Assembly (NCBI GenBank): GCA_003453835.1
Contig: DMMN01000189.1
Span: forward strand, 1-6,460
DNA length: 6,460 bases
Source of the DNA: Bacteroidota bacterium
GTDB lineage: Bacteria > Bacteroidota > Ignavibacteria > UBA10030
Direction: 5' to 3'
Shown here: piece by piece, positions 1-6,460 of the stretch
Layout of the letters: every line of letters starts with the position of its first letter
Position numbering within the stretch: the first letter of the stretch is position 1
Made by a program: the position numbers and the translations under genes
Notes under the pieces: generated by a model
Seen by the model: the letters and a program-made list of their open reading frames with translations, nothing else
Told to the model about the DNA's origin: nothing
Databases searched by the model: none

Positions 1-1863
1 CTGCGTTTGTCCGCAAAGCCCAATGGCGACTGGCGGAAGGAGGTGCTGGCGTTTCTCTATCGTCTGCGCGATGGAGGAACGCTGACCGACTGGAACCAGG
101 TCGCGTTCCTGTTCCGCTCTGTAAAAGGTGACAAAGCCGTATCGTTGGCGAACTACCTCGAAGGGAACGGAATCCCGGTTTACTCGCCTCGTTCGAATCA
201 GTTCATGGATCGAGAAGAGATCCGCCTCATGATCGGCGCGCTGATCTTCCTGTTTCCCCAGTTTCCCGATGTTCGCAAGTGGGCCGATGATGCTCACCTC
301 GACATCTGGGATTATTACGATCAACGCTGCTTTAACCCATTCGTGAGCGAACTGCGAAAGCCGGAACATGCGCGCATGCTTGCCTGGGCGAAAAAACTTG
401 CCAAGCGTCACATGTCGCTCGGGAAAAACACCGACTACGCGTTTGCTGGCCTCTTCTACGAAATGCTTCAGTTCCCGCTGTTCAGTCATTACTTGACCGA
501 AGAGGCGATGAAAGGGGTCGACAAGGGAAGGGCGGCGCGCAACCTCGCTGCCTTCTCCTCTCTCTTGACCAAGTTCGAATACCTCCATTTCGTCAACGTG
601 CTTAACCCGGAATATCTCGACCGGAACCTTCAAAACCTGTTCAACCAGTTCTTCCGCTTCCTCGGAGATGGCGGGATCAACGAATACGAGGATGACTACG
701 AATACGCGCCGAGTGGATGCGTATCTTTCCTGACCATTCACCAGTCCAAGGGTCTGGAATTCCCGGTCGTGGTCGTGGGATCGATGGAAGCCACACCCCG
801 CAAACAGCACACCGAGCTAGACGAGATTCTCGAGCAGAACTATCTTTCGCGCCCTCCGTTCGAACCGCTGGAACAGACCAAGTTCTTCGACTTCAGGCGC
901 CTTTATTACACGGCATTTTCCCGAGCGCAGAATCTGCTCGTGCTTGCATGCCAGGAAAAGGAAGGGCGCGGCGCCACGCCGACGAAATATTTCCGAGATC
1001 TGTTTTCCTCCCTCCCTTCGTGGCGTGAACCGGCATTCCGTCCGGAGGCGATCCCGTTCGAACTTGTGAGGGAGATCAACCTAAAGCGGGAATACTCCTT
1101 CACCTCCCATATCACCCTCTTCGAAACGTGTGCCGAGCAGTACCGATTCTTCAAGGAACTGGAATTCGCCCCTGTCCGCGTCGGCGCCATGATGTTCGGG
1201 ACGCTGGTGCACCAGACGATCGAGGACATCCACAAGGCGGTGTTGCGCGGTGAGGAGCACAAGGTTACCCCGGAACAGATCGACACCTGGTTTTCCGTCA
1301 ACTACGCCATGCTGTCGAAGAAGGACCGGGTTTACCTCGCCCCTCAGACGCAGGAAGCTGCGCGCAAGCAGGTCCGTCGCTACGTCGAAAGGGAGGGCGG
1401 CGACTGGGGACGGCTGCGCGAGGCCGAAGTAGAAATCTCGCTCGTCAAGAACGATTACATCCTCAAGGGGAGTGTCGACCTGATCCGGGGAGAGAACGAC
1501 ACAGTCGAGGTGGTCGACTTCAAGACCGAGAAGAAACCCGATCTCGAGAAAGAGCGCGAGCGGATGAAACAATACCGCCGCCAACTCGAAGTCTACGCCC
1601 ACCTGGTCGAAGAACGGACTGGTCAGAAGGTCAGCAAGATGCACCTCTACTACACGGGAGAATCGGACGGAAATCCGTACGTAAGCTTCACCAAGGATCA
1701 CGGATCGATTAAGAAGACGATCGCGGCCTTCGACGACATCGTGAGCCGCATCGAGACGGGCGATTACAGCATGCCTTCTCGCCCCGCGAAGATCTGTCCC
1801 GAGTGCGACATGCACCACTACTGCGACCAGAAGTCCTGGAAATATCGGAACGAGGGGAACTAG
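1..1863 (+). CDS. UvrD-like SF1 helicase fused to a PD-(D/E)XK nuclease with Fe-S-type cysteines (5' partial)
   Basis: The frame is open from base 1, so the N-terminus, including the Walker A and DExQ motifs of the helicase, lies upstream; a TTG at 7 is not a credible start. Visible helicase parts: a segment near 94-250 resembling the UvrD region 'VAFLFRS...GIPVYSP...REEIR'; motif V TIHQSKGLEF (733-762); motif VI RRLYYTAFSRAQ (895-930). From about 1100 a RecB-family nuclease follows: His in GTLVH (1210-1212), Asp in GSVD (1477-1479), Asp and Lys of VDFK (1516-1524), and the QxxxY motif (1582-1596). A Cys at 1129-1131 plus C-x2-C-x5-C at 1795-1824 match the 4Fe-4S arrangement known from AddB and Cas4 nucleases. 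The expected activity is ATP-driven DNA unwinding coupled to DNA cleavage in the cytoplasm. It differs from classical AddB, whose helicase motifs are degenerate, since motifs V and VI look intact here. It is the first visible gene of the operon. Family assignment is firm; a defence role is inferred from the neighbours. Confidence 0.93.
   Translation: MRLSAKPNGDWRKEVLAFLYRLRDGGTLTDWNQVAFLFRSVKGDKAVSLANYLEGNGIPVYSPRSNQFMDREEIRLMIGALIFLFPQFPDVRKWADDAHLDIWDYYDQRCFNPFVSELRKPEHARMLAWAKKLAKRHMSLGKNTDYAFAGLFYEMLQFPLFSHYLTEEAMKGVDKGRAARNLAAFSSLLTKFEYLHFVNVLNPEYLDRNLQNLFNQFFRFLGDGGINEYEDDYEYAPSGCVSFLTIHQSKGLEFPVVVVGSMEATPRKQHTELDEILEQNYLSRPPFEPLEQTKFFDFRRLYYTAFSRAQNLLVLACQEKEGRGATPTKYFRDLFSSLPSWREPAFRPEAIPFELVREINLKREYSFTSHITLFETCAEQYRFFKELEFAPVRVGAMMFGTLVHQTIEDIHKAVLRGEEHKVTPEQIDTWFSVNYAMLSKKDRVYLAPQTQEAARKQVRRYVEREGGDWGRLREAEVEISLVKNDYILKGSVDLIRGENDTVEVVDFKTEKKPDLEKERERMKQYRRQLEVYAHLVEERTGQKVSKMHLYYTGESDGNPYVSFTKDHGSIKKTIAAFDDIVSRIETGDYSMPSRPAKICPECDMHHYCDQKSWKYRNEGN
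1852..1857 (+). promoter_or_regulatory. Ribosome binding site of the methyltransferase gene
   Basis: GAGGGG lies six bases before the ATG at 1864, inside the last codons of the helicase-nuclease gene. It supports that ATG as the start, which follows the upstream stop codon TAG directly. The arrangement suggests that ribosomes finishing gene 1 can reinitiate on gene 2. Confidence 0.65.
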
Positions 1864-4071
1864 ATGCGGCTCAAGCAAGCCATCCTGAACGTGATGAACG
1901 CCGACACGCTTCGACAAGTCGTTGAGGAATACGAATTTGAAGTGGCCGACCGTCGAAGAATCGACCTATTGAGCGATGCGATCTCTCGGGCAAAGCGCAC
2001 AAGGCCGAACGAACTGCTGGAGTACCTGAACGAGCAGGAGGTCAAAAGAGTTTGCGAGTTTATGGAGATCGATCTCACCGGGCGTAGACGGACGCTGATC
2101 GAGCGGCTGCTCGGTGACGTGGAGCAGCCGGAAAAGCCGAAACCGTTTTCGTTGGTTCCCCCCGGACAAAAGATTGAGGAAAAGCCGGGGGTGAAGAAGG
2201 AGTTCGTTGAAGCTGCCCTTCCGTTGCCGGTGACCATCCCAAAACCGGTTCCGACGCCGGAAGGCTCCTTCGAATTCGAACCAATCAAGGGCTACCCGAT
2301 GCTCCACTGGCGGGGGAAGCGGCCATTCACCTCGACGCAGTATTATCCCGCGCAGTTGAAGGAGGTGTATGGCGAAGAAGTAAACGGTTGGCGGAACAAG
2401 ATCTATTGGGGAGATAACCTACAGGTAATGAGCCATTTGTTAAAAATATTTAGAGGGGCAATCAATCTTATATATTTGGACCCACCATTTGATTCGAAAA
2501 TTGAATACAAAAAGAAAATAAAATTTGGAAACGAAGAAATTGGAACAGGATATTCGTGTTTTGAGGATAAACAATACACGGATATCTGGGTGAACGATGA
2601 GTTTCTACAATTCATGTATGAAAGACTTATTATAATGCGTGAATTATTAGATGAAAGTGGCGTCCTATGTCTCCATTGCGATTGGCATAAAAGTCACTAT
2701 TTAAGATGCATTTTAGATGAGATATTTGGCGGTACTGCATTCAGAAATGAAATTATTTGGTATTATTACAATAAGATGCAGGGAAATATCAATAGGTTTG
2801 CTTCAAATCATGATAATTTGCTTGTCTATTCAAAGTCTGATAATTTTAAATTTAATAAATTGAGAGAAAAGCGCGACAAACCAGTAAAACAGATAAAAAG
2901 AGTATGGGATAAAAATACGCAATCGTTGGTAAACGCAAAGGATGACGAAGGAAACATCATTTATATAGATTCAACACATAAAACTGTTGATGATGTATGG
3001 CGTTTGTCTATGTTGCAACCAGCTGATCGTATCGAGTTGGTGGGTTATCCAACGCAAAAACCCGAAGCCTTACTAGAGCGCGTAATACTTGCATTTTCTA
3101 AGCCTGGCGATATAGTTTTTGATGGTTTTATTGGAGCTGGAGTTACGCCTTTAGTTGCAGAAAAAGTTGGAAGAAAATTTATAGGTGTCGACATTAACAA
3201 GTGCTCAGTCGATATTACTATCAAATCAGTAGCCAAGCTTGGGGAGATGATATTAAATGACGATAACTATGTGCCGTATATTAAGAATGGTATTTACGAT
3301 AATGAGAGAGTGGCTGACCTTGAGGACGATGACATTGGGAATAATGATAAGAATGTAGACTCAATCATTTATTATACTGGTTTTGAGGTTCATCATGTAA
3401 ATCAATACGATATATTCCGTAATCCAGTTGAAGCGAAAGATTTGATTACTGAGGCATTTGAGATACAGAAACTCGAGAGAAATTCCGTCTTCGATGGCGA
3501 AAAAGATGGCCGGATGGTGAAGATATTACCGATCAATCGGATTACTACACGTGCTGATCTGAATGACCTGATCGCCGGCATGGATTACAAGGCATCCGAG
3601 GAGCGGCAGGCGATGCGCCACCATCAGCCGGTGGAGAAGATCCTGCTTGTCTGCATGGGGCACGAGCCGGACATCAAGGCCCATCTTCAGAAAGAAGTCC
3701 CTTACAAATTGGACATCGAGATCGTCGATATCCTTCGCGACAAGGCCAACCTCGAGTTCAAGAGGGAGTCGGTCGCCAAGGTTTCAATAAAAGGTGCGGA
3801 GCTCGTCATCGATCGGTTCTATCCGATGAACCTCCTACAGAAACTGAGCTTGCAGAAGGAATCGGTCACCGAGTGGCGGGAGCTGGTTGAATCGGTGATG
3901 GTCGACTGGAATTACGACGGAGCGGTACTCCAGCCGGCGATGGTCGACATTCCTGGCAAGAACGTGCTGGTCAAGGGCCGCTACAAGATCCCGGACGACG
4001 CCGGGAACATCCGGGTGAAGATAACAGACCTGCTCTCCGAATCACTGGAAGTGGTTGTCGCCCATGGCTAG
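1864..4071 (+). CDS. Mod-like beta-class DNA methyltransferase with SAP-like N-terminus
   Basis: Probably transfers a methyl group from S-adenosylmethionine to adenine (N6) in a specific DNA site. Residues about 15-85 are helical and basic, ending in a SAP-like stretch (TGRRRTLIERLL, 72-83), a fold often used for DNA binding. A proline-rich linker covers about 88-135. The catalytic core starts near IYWGDNLQ (180-187), with motif IV DPPF at 206-209, a presumed target-recognition region at roughly 215-390, a YPTQKP motif at 395-400, and an AdoMet-binding motif I DGFIGAG at 420-426. Motif IV before motif I defines the beta class used by type III Mod subunits; a D in the first position of DPPF favours N6-adenine. 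Residues about 545-735 form a separate C-terminal region of unassigned function. The DNA for about residues 183-539 is strongly AT-rich, unlike both ends of the gene, yet the frame is intact. Start chosen at the ATG with a good ribosome binding site. The exact target sequence cannot be read. Confidence 0.94.
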   Translation: MRLKQAILNVMNADTLRQVVEEYEFEVADRRRIDLLSDAISRAKRTRPNELLEYLNEQEVKRVCEFMEIDLTGRRRTLIERLLGDVEQPEKPKPFSLVPPGQKIEEKPGVKKEFVEAALPLPVTIPKPVPTPEGSFEFEPIKGYPMLHWRGKRPFTSTQYYPAQLKEVYGEEVNGWRNKIYWGDNLQVMSHLLKIFRGAINLIYLDPPFDSKIEYKKKIKFGNEEIGTGYSCFEDKQYTDIWVNDEFLQFMYERLIIMRELLDESGVLCLHCDWHKSHYLRCILDEIFGGTAFRNEIIWYYYNKMQGNINRFASNHDNLLVYSKSDNFKFNKLREKRDKPVKQIKRVWDKNTQSLVNAKDDEGNIIYIDSTHKTVDDVWRLSMLQPADRIELVGYPTQKPEALLERVILAFSKPGDIVFDGFIGAGVTPLVAEKVGRKFIGVDINKCSVDITIKSVAKLGEMILNDDNYVPYIKNGIYDNERVADLEDDDIGNNDKNVDSIIYYTGFEVHHVNQYDIFRNPVEAKDLITEAFEIQKLERNSVFDGEKDGRMVKILPINRITTRADLNDLIAGMDYKASEERQAMRHHQPVEKILLVCMGHEPDIKAHLQKEVPYKLDIEIVDILRDKANLEFKRESVAKVSIKGAELVIDRFYPMNLLQKLSLQKESVTEWRELVESVMVDWNYDGAVLQPAMVDIPGKNVLVKGRYKIPDDAGNIRVKITDLLSESLEVVVAHG
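2405..3485. other. AT-rich mosaic segment inside the methyltransferase gene
   Basis: Hand counts of 60-base lines give 65% G+C at 2281-2340, 50% at 2341-2400, 37% at 2401-2460, 25% at 2461-2520, 27% at 2821-2880, 28% at 3361-3420, 47% at 3481-3540, 50% at 3541-3600 and 63% at 3961-4020. Codons also change, with many TTA, ATA, AGA, AAT and AAA inside the segment and few outside. The segment holds motif IV, the presumed target-recognition region, motif I and the residues just after. The boundaries are approximate, within a few tens of bases. The reading frame crosses both boundaries without a stop. The simplest reading is a horizontally acquired module recombined into a resident gene. Confidence 0.85.
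4064..4071 (+). promoter_or_regulatory. 8-nt overlap coupling methyltransferase and Res-like helicase genes
   Basis: The ATG of gene 3 at 4064 precedes the TAG of gene 2 at 4069-4071, in another frame. An in-frame TAA at 4022-4024 limits how far upstream gene 3 could start, leaving TTG at 4055 or ATG at 4064; ATG is preferred. Only a weak GGAAG (4047-4051), 12 bases away, could serve as a ribosome binding site, so translation of gene 3 probably depends on ribosomes terminating on gene 2. This would link restriction subunit synthesis to methylase synthesis. Confidence 0.6.
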
Positions 4072-6460
4072 AGCACGGAAAGTCGAGGTCACGCTCGACT
4101 TCGCCTTCTTTCGTGCCTTGCTGGTTTTTTACCGGCTGAAACGGGGCGAAGTGCGCAAGTATTACCGCGACTTGACCCGCAAATTCCTCGATTTCAACGA
4201 CCCCACCAATAATCCAAAGGCGTTTCTTCGCCAGCCCCAGTTCGAGGCGCTGGAGATGTACGTCTTCCTGAAGGAGTTTCTAGGCAATGCCCCGGTGCAG
4301 GATATCTTCCGTGATTGGTATGCGAAGAAGGGAAAATTTGCCGGCCGATCCGAAGGCGGTGTGTTGCCGGACCATTCACAAGGCGACCTGTTCGACAAGG
4401 TGACGGAGGAGCAGTACAAGGCCGTTTTCCAGCAGATGAGAAAAAACACCCGCGTCTATCCGAACTACATATATGCACTGACGATGGGGACGGGGAAGAC
4501 GATCCTGATGGCCACCTGCATTTTCTACGAGTTCATCCTGGCCAATAAGTGGCCAAAGGATAATACTTATTGCCACAATGCGCTCGTCTTCGCGCCGGAC
4601 CGCACCGTCCTCCAGTCGCTCAAGGAAATTCAGTCCTTTGCGATGCAGAAGGTGGTACCGCCGGAGTACGTCAATTTCCTGTCTGCCCACATCCGATTTC
4701 ACTATCTCGAAGACGCGGGAACCGTTCTTTCGACGCTGGATCGTTCGCGATTCAACGTGATCGTCTCCAACACCCAGAAGATCATCCTGAAGCGGCAGAA
4801 CCGTGAGAAGAACCCGACGGAAAAACTGTTCGGCTCCGGCAAGCCGACCTTTGATAAGGGATCTGTCTACGATGCGGCATCGGATCTTTACGATTTCGAC
4901 CAGCCCGAGGACGAAACCGAGCTGACGACCAACCAGCGATTCGAGAAGCTGACTCGCCTCGAACAGCTCGGCATTTATGTTGACGAAGCGCATCACGCCT
5001 TCGGCAAGGCGCTGGCGAAAGATATGGGCGTCGGGACGACCGAGACGGATAACAGTCTGCGGACCACGATCGACCTGCTGGCCCGAAGTCTCGAACGGGC
5101 CGGAACGCACGTCGTCGCCTGCTATAACTACACTGGCACGCCCTACGTGGGACGGGAAGTGCTTCCGGAGGTTGTCTACGCTTACGGGTTGCAGGAATCG
5201 ATCAACAAGGGATTCCTGAAGAAGGTCCAGCTTCACGCTTACACGAACCCGAAGAGCGCGGAGTTCGTCCGGATCGTCATCGATTACTTCCTGAAGGCGA
5301 CGGACGGACTCCGCCCGGAAGGGATGTTGCCGAAACTGGCGTTTTTTGCCGCCACGCTGGACGAGGTCTCCAAGGAGCTGCGCCCAGCGGTCGAACGGGC
5401 ATTGGAGCAGCGCGGCATTTCCCGTGACCGGATCCTTGTCAACGTCGGCGACGAAAAACAGACAACGAACGACGACATTCGCGAATTCAACCGGCTCGAC
5501 AGTTCATCATCCGAAAAGCAGTTCATCCTGCTCGTCAACAAAGGTCGCGAAGGGTGGAACTGTCGCTCCCTGTTCGGCGTGGCACTGTTCCGGGAGCCTA
5601 AGTCGCGGGTATTTGTCCTGCAGGCAACGATGCGGTGTCTCCGCTCTGTGGGCGACGTCCAGCACACGGGCCAAGTACACTTGACGAATGAAAACATCGA
5701 GATCCTGAACGACGAGCTTCAGCAGAACTTCCGGATCAGCGCAGAGGAGCTTCAACAGGTGGCGTCCGACCGGGAAATCGTCCAGGTGCATGTGGGCAAA
5801 GAATCGGTAAAGATCAAACTGAAGCGGGTCCGCAAATCGTACGAGATCGAGGAGAAACGATTCGAGTCGGGGAAGGCCCTTCTTCCGGAACGCGAGGATT
5901 TGCAGAAGTGGCATGACATGACAAAAGGATACCGGCTGCTCCACATCCAGCGCGAAGGGCTGACGCCTGTTGACGCCGCCAAGTTGGACCCGGGCAAGGT
6001 CGAAGACCTCACCTCGATGCGAGAGAAGATCGTCTTCAGCGATCTGATGCTGGTCGCGGAGATTGCCCGCTACCTGAACCGGAATCCGCTGGAGATCGAA
6101 GAGATTCTTTCCGAAACGGCGGAAGGAATATCAGGCATTCTTGCTCCTGTCAACGAGTTCAACGAGCTTCTGTACGACGCAGTGATACCGCGGCTGTTTG
6201 ACTCTCTGTATGCCCTGAATGAGAAGGATGAGACGGAAGAGCATGAAATCGAACTCATCAAGGCGCCACCTTCGGACAAGGGTTACTACGAGGTCACAGC
6301 GCGGAAGAGCCTGATCGTCCGGGAAACGGATCAGGGCGTATCAGCGTATCGGGGAAAAAGTTTTCACCTGGATACCTACTGCTTCGACTCCAACCCCGAA
6401 CAGACTCTTTTCTGGGATCTTCTCCGAGAGGGGAGGGGCAACAAGGTCTATTTCACCGGC
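4064..6460 (+). CDS. DEAH-box SF2 helicase, Res-like subunit of a type III-like restriction system (3' partial)
   Basis: 799 codons run without a stop to the last base, so the C-terminus is missing. An N-terminal region of about 130 residues includes LRQPQFEALEMYVFLKE (near 56-72), resembling the Q-motif region of such helicases. Walker A is MGTGKT (141-146), motif II DEAHH (307-311), motif III TGTP (357-360), motif V-like KGREGWNC (493-500) and motif VI-like QATMRCLR (520-527). Together they indicate an ATP-hydrolysing DNA translocase. The order and the REGW signature resemble type III restriction (Res) enzymes, which act with a Mod partner, and the Mod-like gene lies just upstream. After the motor, residues about 545-750 are helical and charged, with no family recognised. 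The final visible stretch (SNPEQTLFWDLL followed by VYFTG) resembles, from memory, the lead-in to the C-terminal PD-(D/E)XK nuclease domain of Res proteins, but the catalytic residues would lie beyond the window. Helicase identity is firm; endonuclease activity is inferred. Confidence 0.94.
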   Translation, partial: MARARKVEVTLDFAFFRALLVFYRLKRGEVRKYYRDLTRKFLDFNDPTNNPKAFLRQPQFEALEMYVFLKEFLGNAPVQDIFRDWYAKKGKFAGRSEGGVLPDHSQGDLFDKVTEEQYKAVFQQMRKNTRVYPNYIYALTMGTGKTILMATCIFYEFILANKWPKDNTYCHNALVFAPDRTVLQSLKEIQSFAMQKVVPPEYVNFLSAHIRFHYLEDAGTVLSTLDRSRFNVIVSNTQKIILKRQNREKNPTEKLFGSGKPTFDKGSVYDAASDLYDFDQPEDETELTTNQRFEKLTRLEQLGIYVDEAHHAFGKALAKDMGVGTTETDNSLRTTIDLLARSLERAGTHVVACYNYTGTPYVGREVLPEVVYAYGLQESINKGFLKKVQLHAYTNPKSAEFVRIVIDYFLKATDGLRPEGMLPKLAFFAATLDEVSKELRPAVERALEQRGISRDRILVNVGDEKQTTNDDIREFNRLDSSSSEKQFILLVNKGREGWNCRSLFGVALFREPKSRVFVLQATMRCLRSVGDVQHTGQVHLTNENIEILNDELQQNFRISAEELQQVASDREIVQVHVGKESVKIKLKRVRKSYEIEEKRFESGKALLPEREDLQKWHDMTKGYRLLHIQREGLTPVDAAKLDPGKVEDLTSMREKIVFSDLMLVAEIARYLNRNPLEIEEILSETAEGISGILAPVNEFNELLYDAVIPRLFDSLYALNEKDETEEHEIELIKAPPSDKGYYEVTARKSLIVRETDQGVSAYRGKSFHLDTYCFDSNPEQTLFWDLLREGRGNKVYFTG

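Noticed and set aside
1081..1917. 278-codon open frame on the minus strand
   Set aside because: It overlaps the nuclease domain of gene 1, where all catalytic residues are on the + strand; its own translation shows no recognisable domain.
2608..2636. TATAAT at 2631-2636 as an internal promoter
   Set aside because: The expected -35 position reads CAATTC, far from TTGACA. Such matches are frequent by chance in a stretch of about 27% G+C.
2405..3485. Insertion sequence or intron inside the methylase gene
   Set aside because: The AT-rich stretch is in frame, encodes the essential methylase motifs and has no transposase, terminal repeats or intron features; the gene would lack catalysis without it.
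4126..4446. T6 (4126-4131) and A6 (4441-4446) runs in gene 3 as phase-variation tracts
   Set aside because: Six-base runs are too short to suggest switching, and no longer simple repeats of the kind seen in phase-variable mod genes occur in the window.
4376..5236. Long open frame of 286 codons on the minus strand
   Set aside because: It lies wholly within the Res-like helicase gene, whose Walker A and DEAH motifs fall in the same stretch. High-GC coding DNA commonly leaves long antisense frames.
1..6460. DISARM or BREX assignment
   Set aside because: None of the hallmark genes (drmA/B/C, or pglZ and brxC) is visible. The methylase and Res-like motifs fit a type III-like layout better, though unseen flanks could change this.

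Overview
The window is entirely protein coding: three genes on the + strand packed head to tail, with no intergenic space, no RNA gene, no repeat array and no promoter that I can support. It begins inside gene 1 and ends inside gene 3, so it is a slice of a longer operon. The organism looks like a GC-rich bacterium: sample 60-base lines counted by hand are 63-65% G+C outside the middle of gene 2, and the reading frames use G/C-ending codons. Genus cannot be read from this.

Layout. (1) 1-1863: C-terminal part of a UvrD/Rep-type superfamily 1 helicase fused to a RecB/Cas4/AddB-like PD-(D/E)XK nuclease with a four-cysteine pattern typical of an iron-sulfur staple. (2) 1864-4071: a 735-residue DNA methyltransferase of the beta (Mod-like, probably N6-adenine) type, with a SAP-like N-terminal region, a proline-rich linker, a catalytic core and a distinct C-terminal region. 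(3) 4064-6460: 799 codons of a DEAH-box superfamily 2 helicase resembling Res subunits of type III restriction enzymes, open at the window edge. Gene 2 starts directly after the stop codon of gene 1, and gene 3 overlaps gene 2 by 8 nt, so the three are almost certainly co-transcribed and translationally coupled.

Working model (inference): a type III-like restriction-modification or anti-mobile-element defence locus. Gene 2 marks host DNA, gene 3 is the ATP-driven translocase/restriction subunit, and gene 1 is an extra helicase-nuclease that could process or degrade DNA ends.

The most striking feature is a mosaic inside gene 2. About 1.1 kb (roughly 2405-3485), covering the catalytic core and presumed target-recognition region, is very AT-rich (25-28% G+C in sampled lines) while both ends of the same uninterrupted frame are GC-rich like the neighbours. 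This looks like replacement of the specificity/catalytic module by recombination into a conserved operon.
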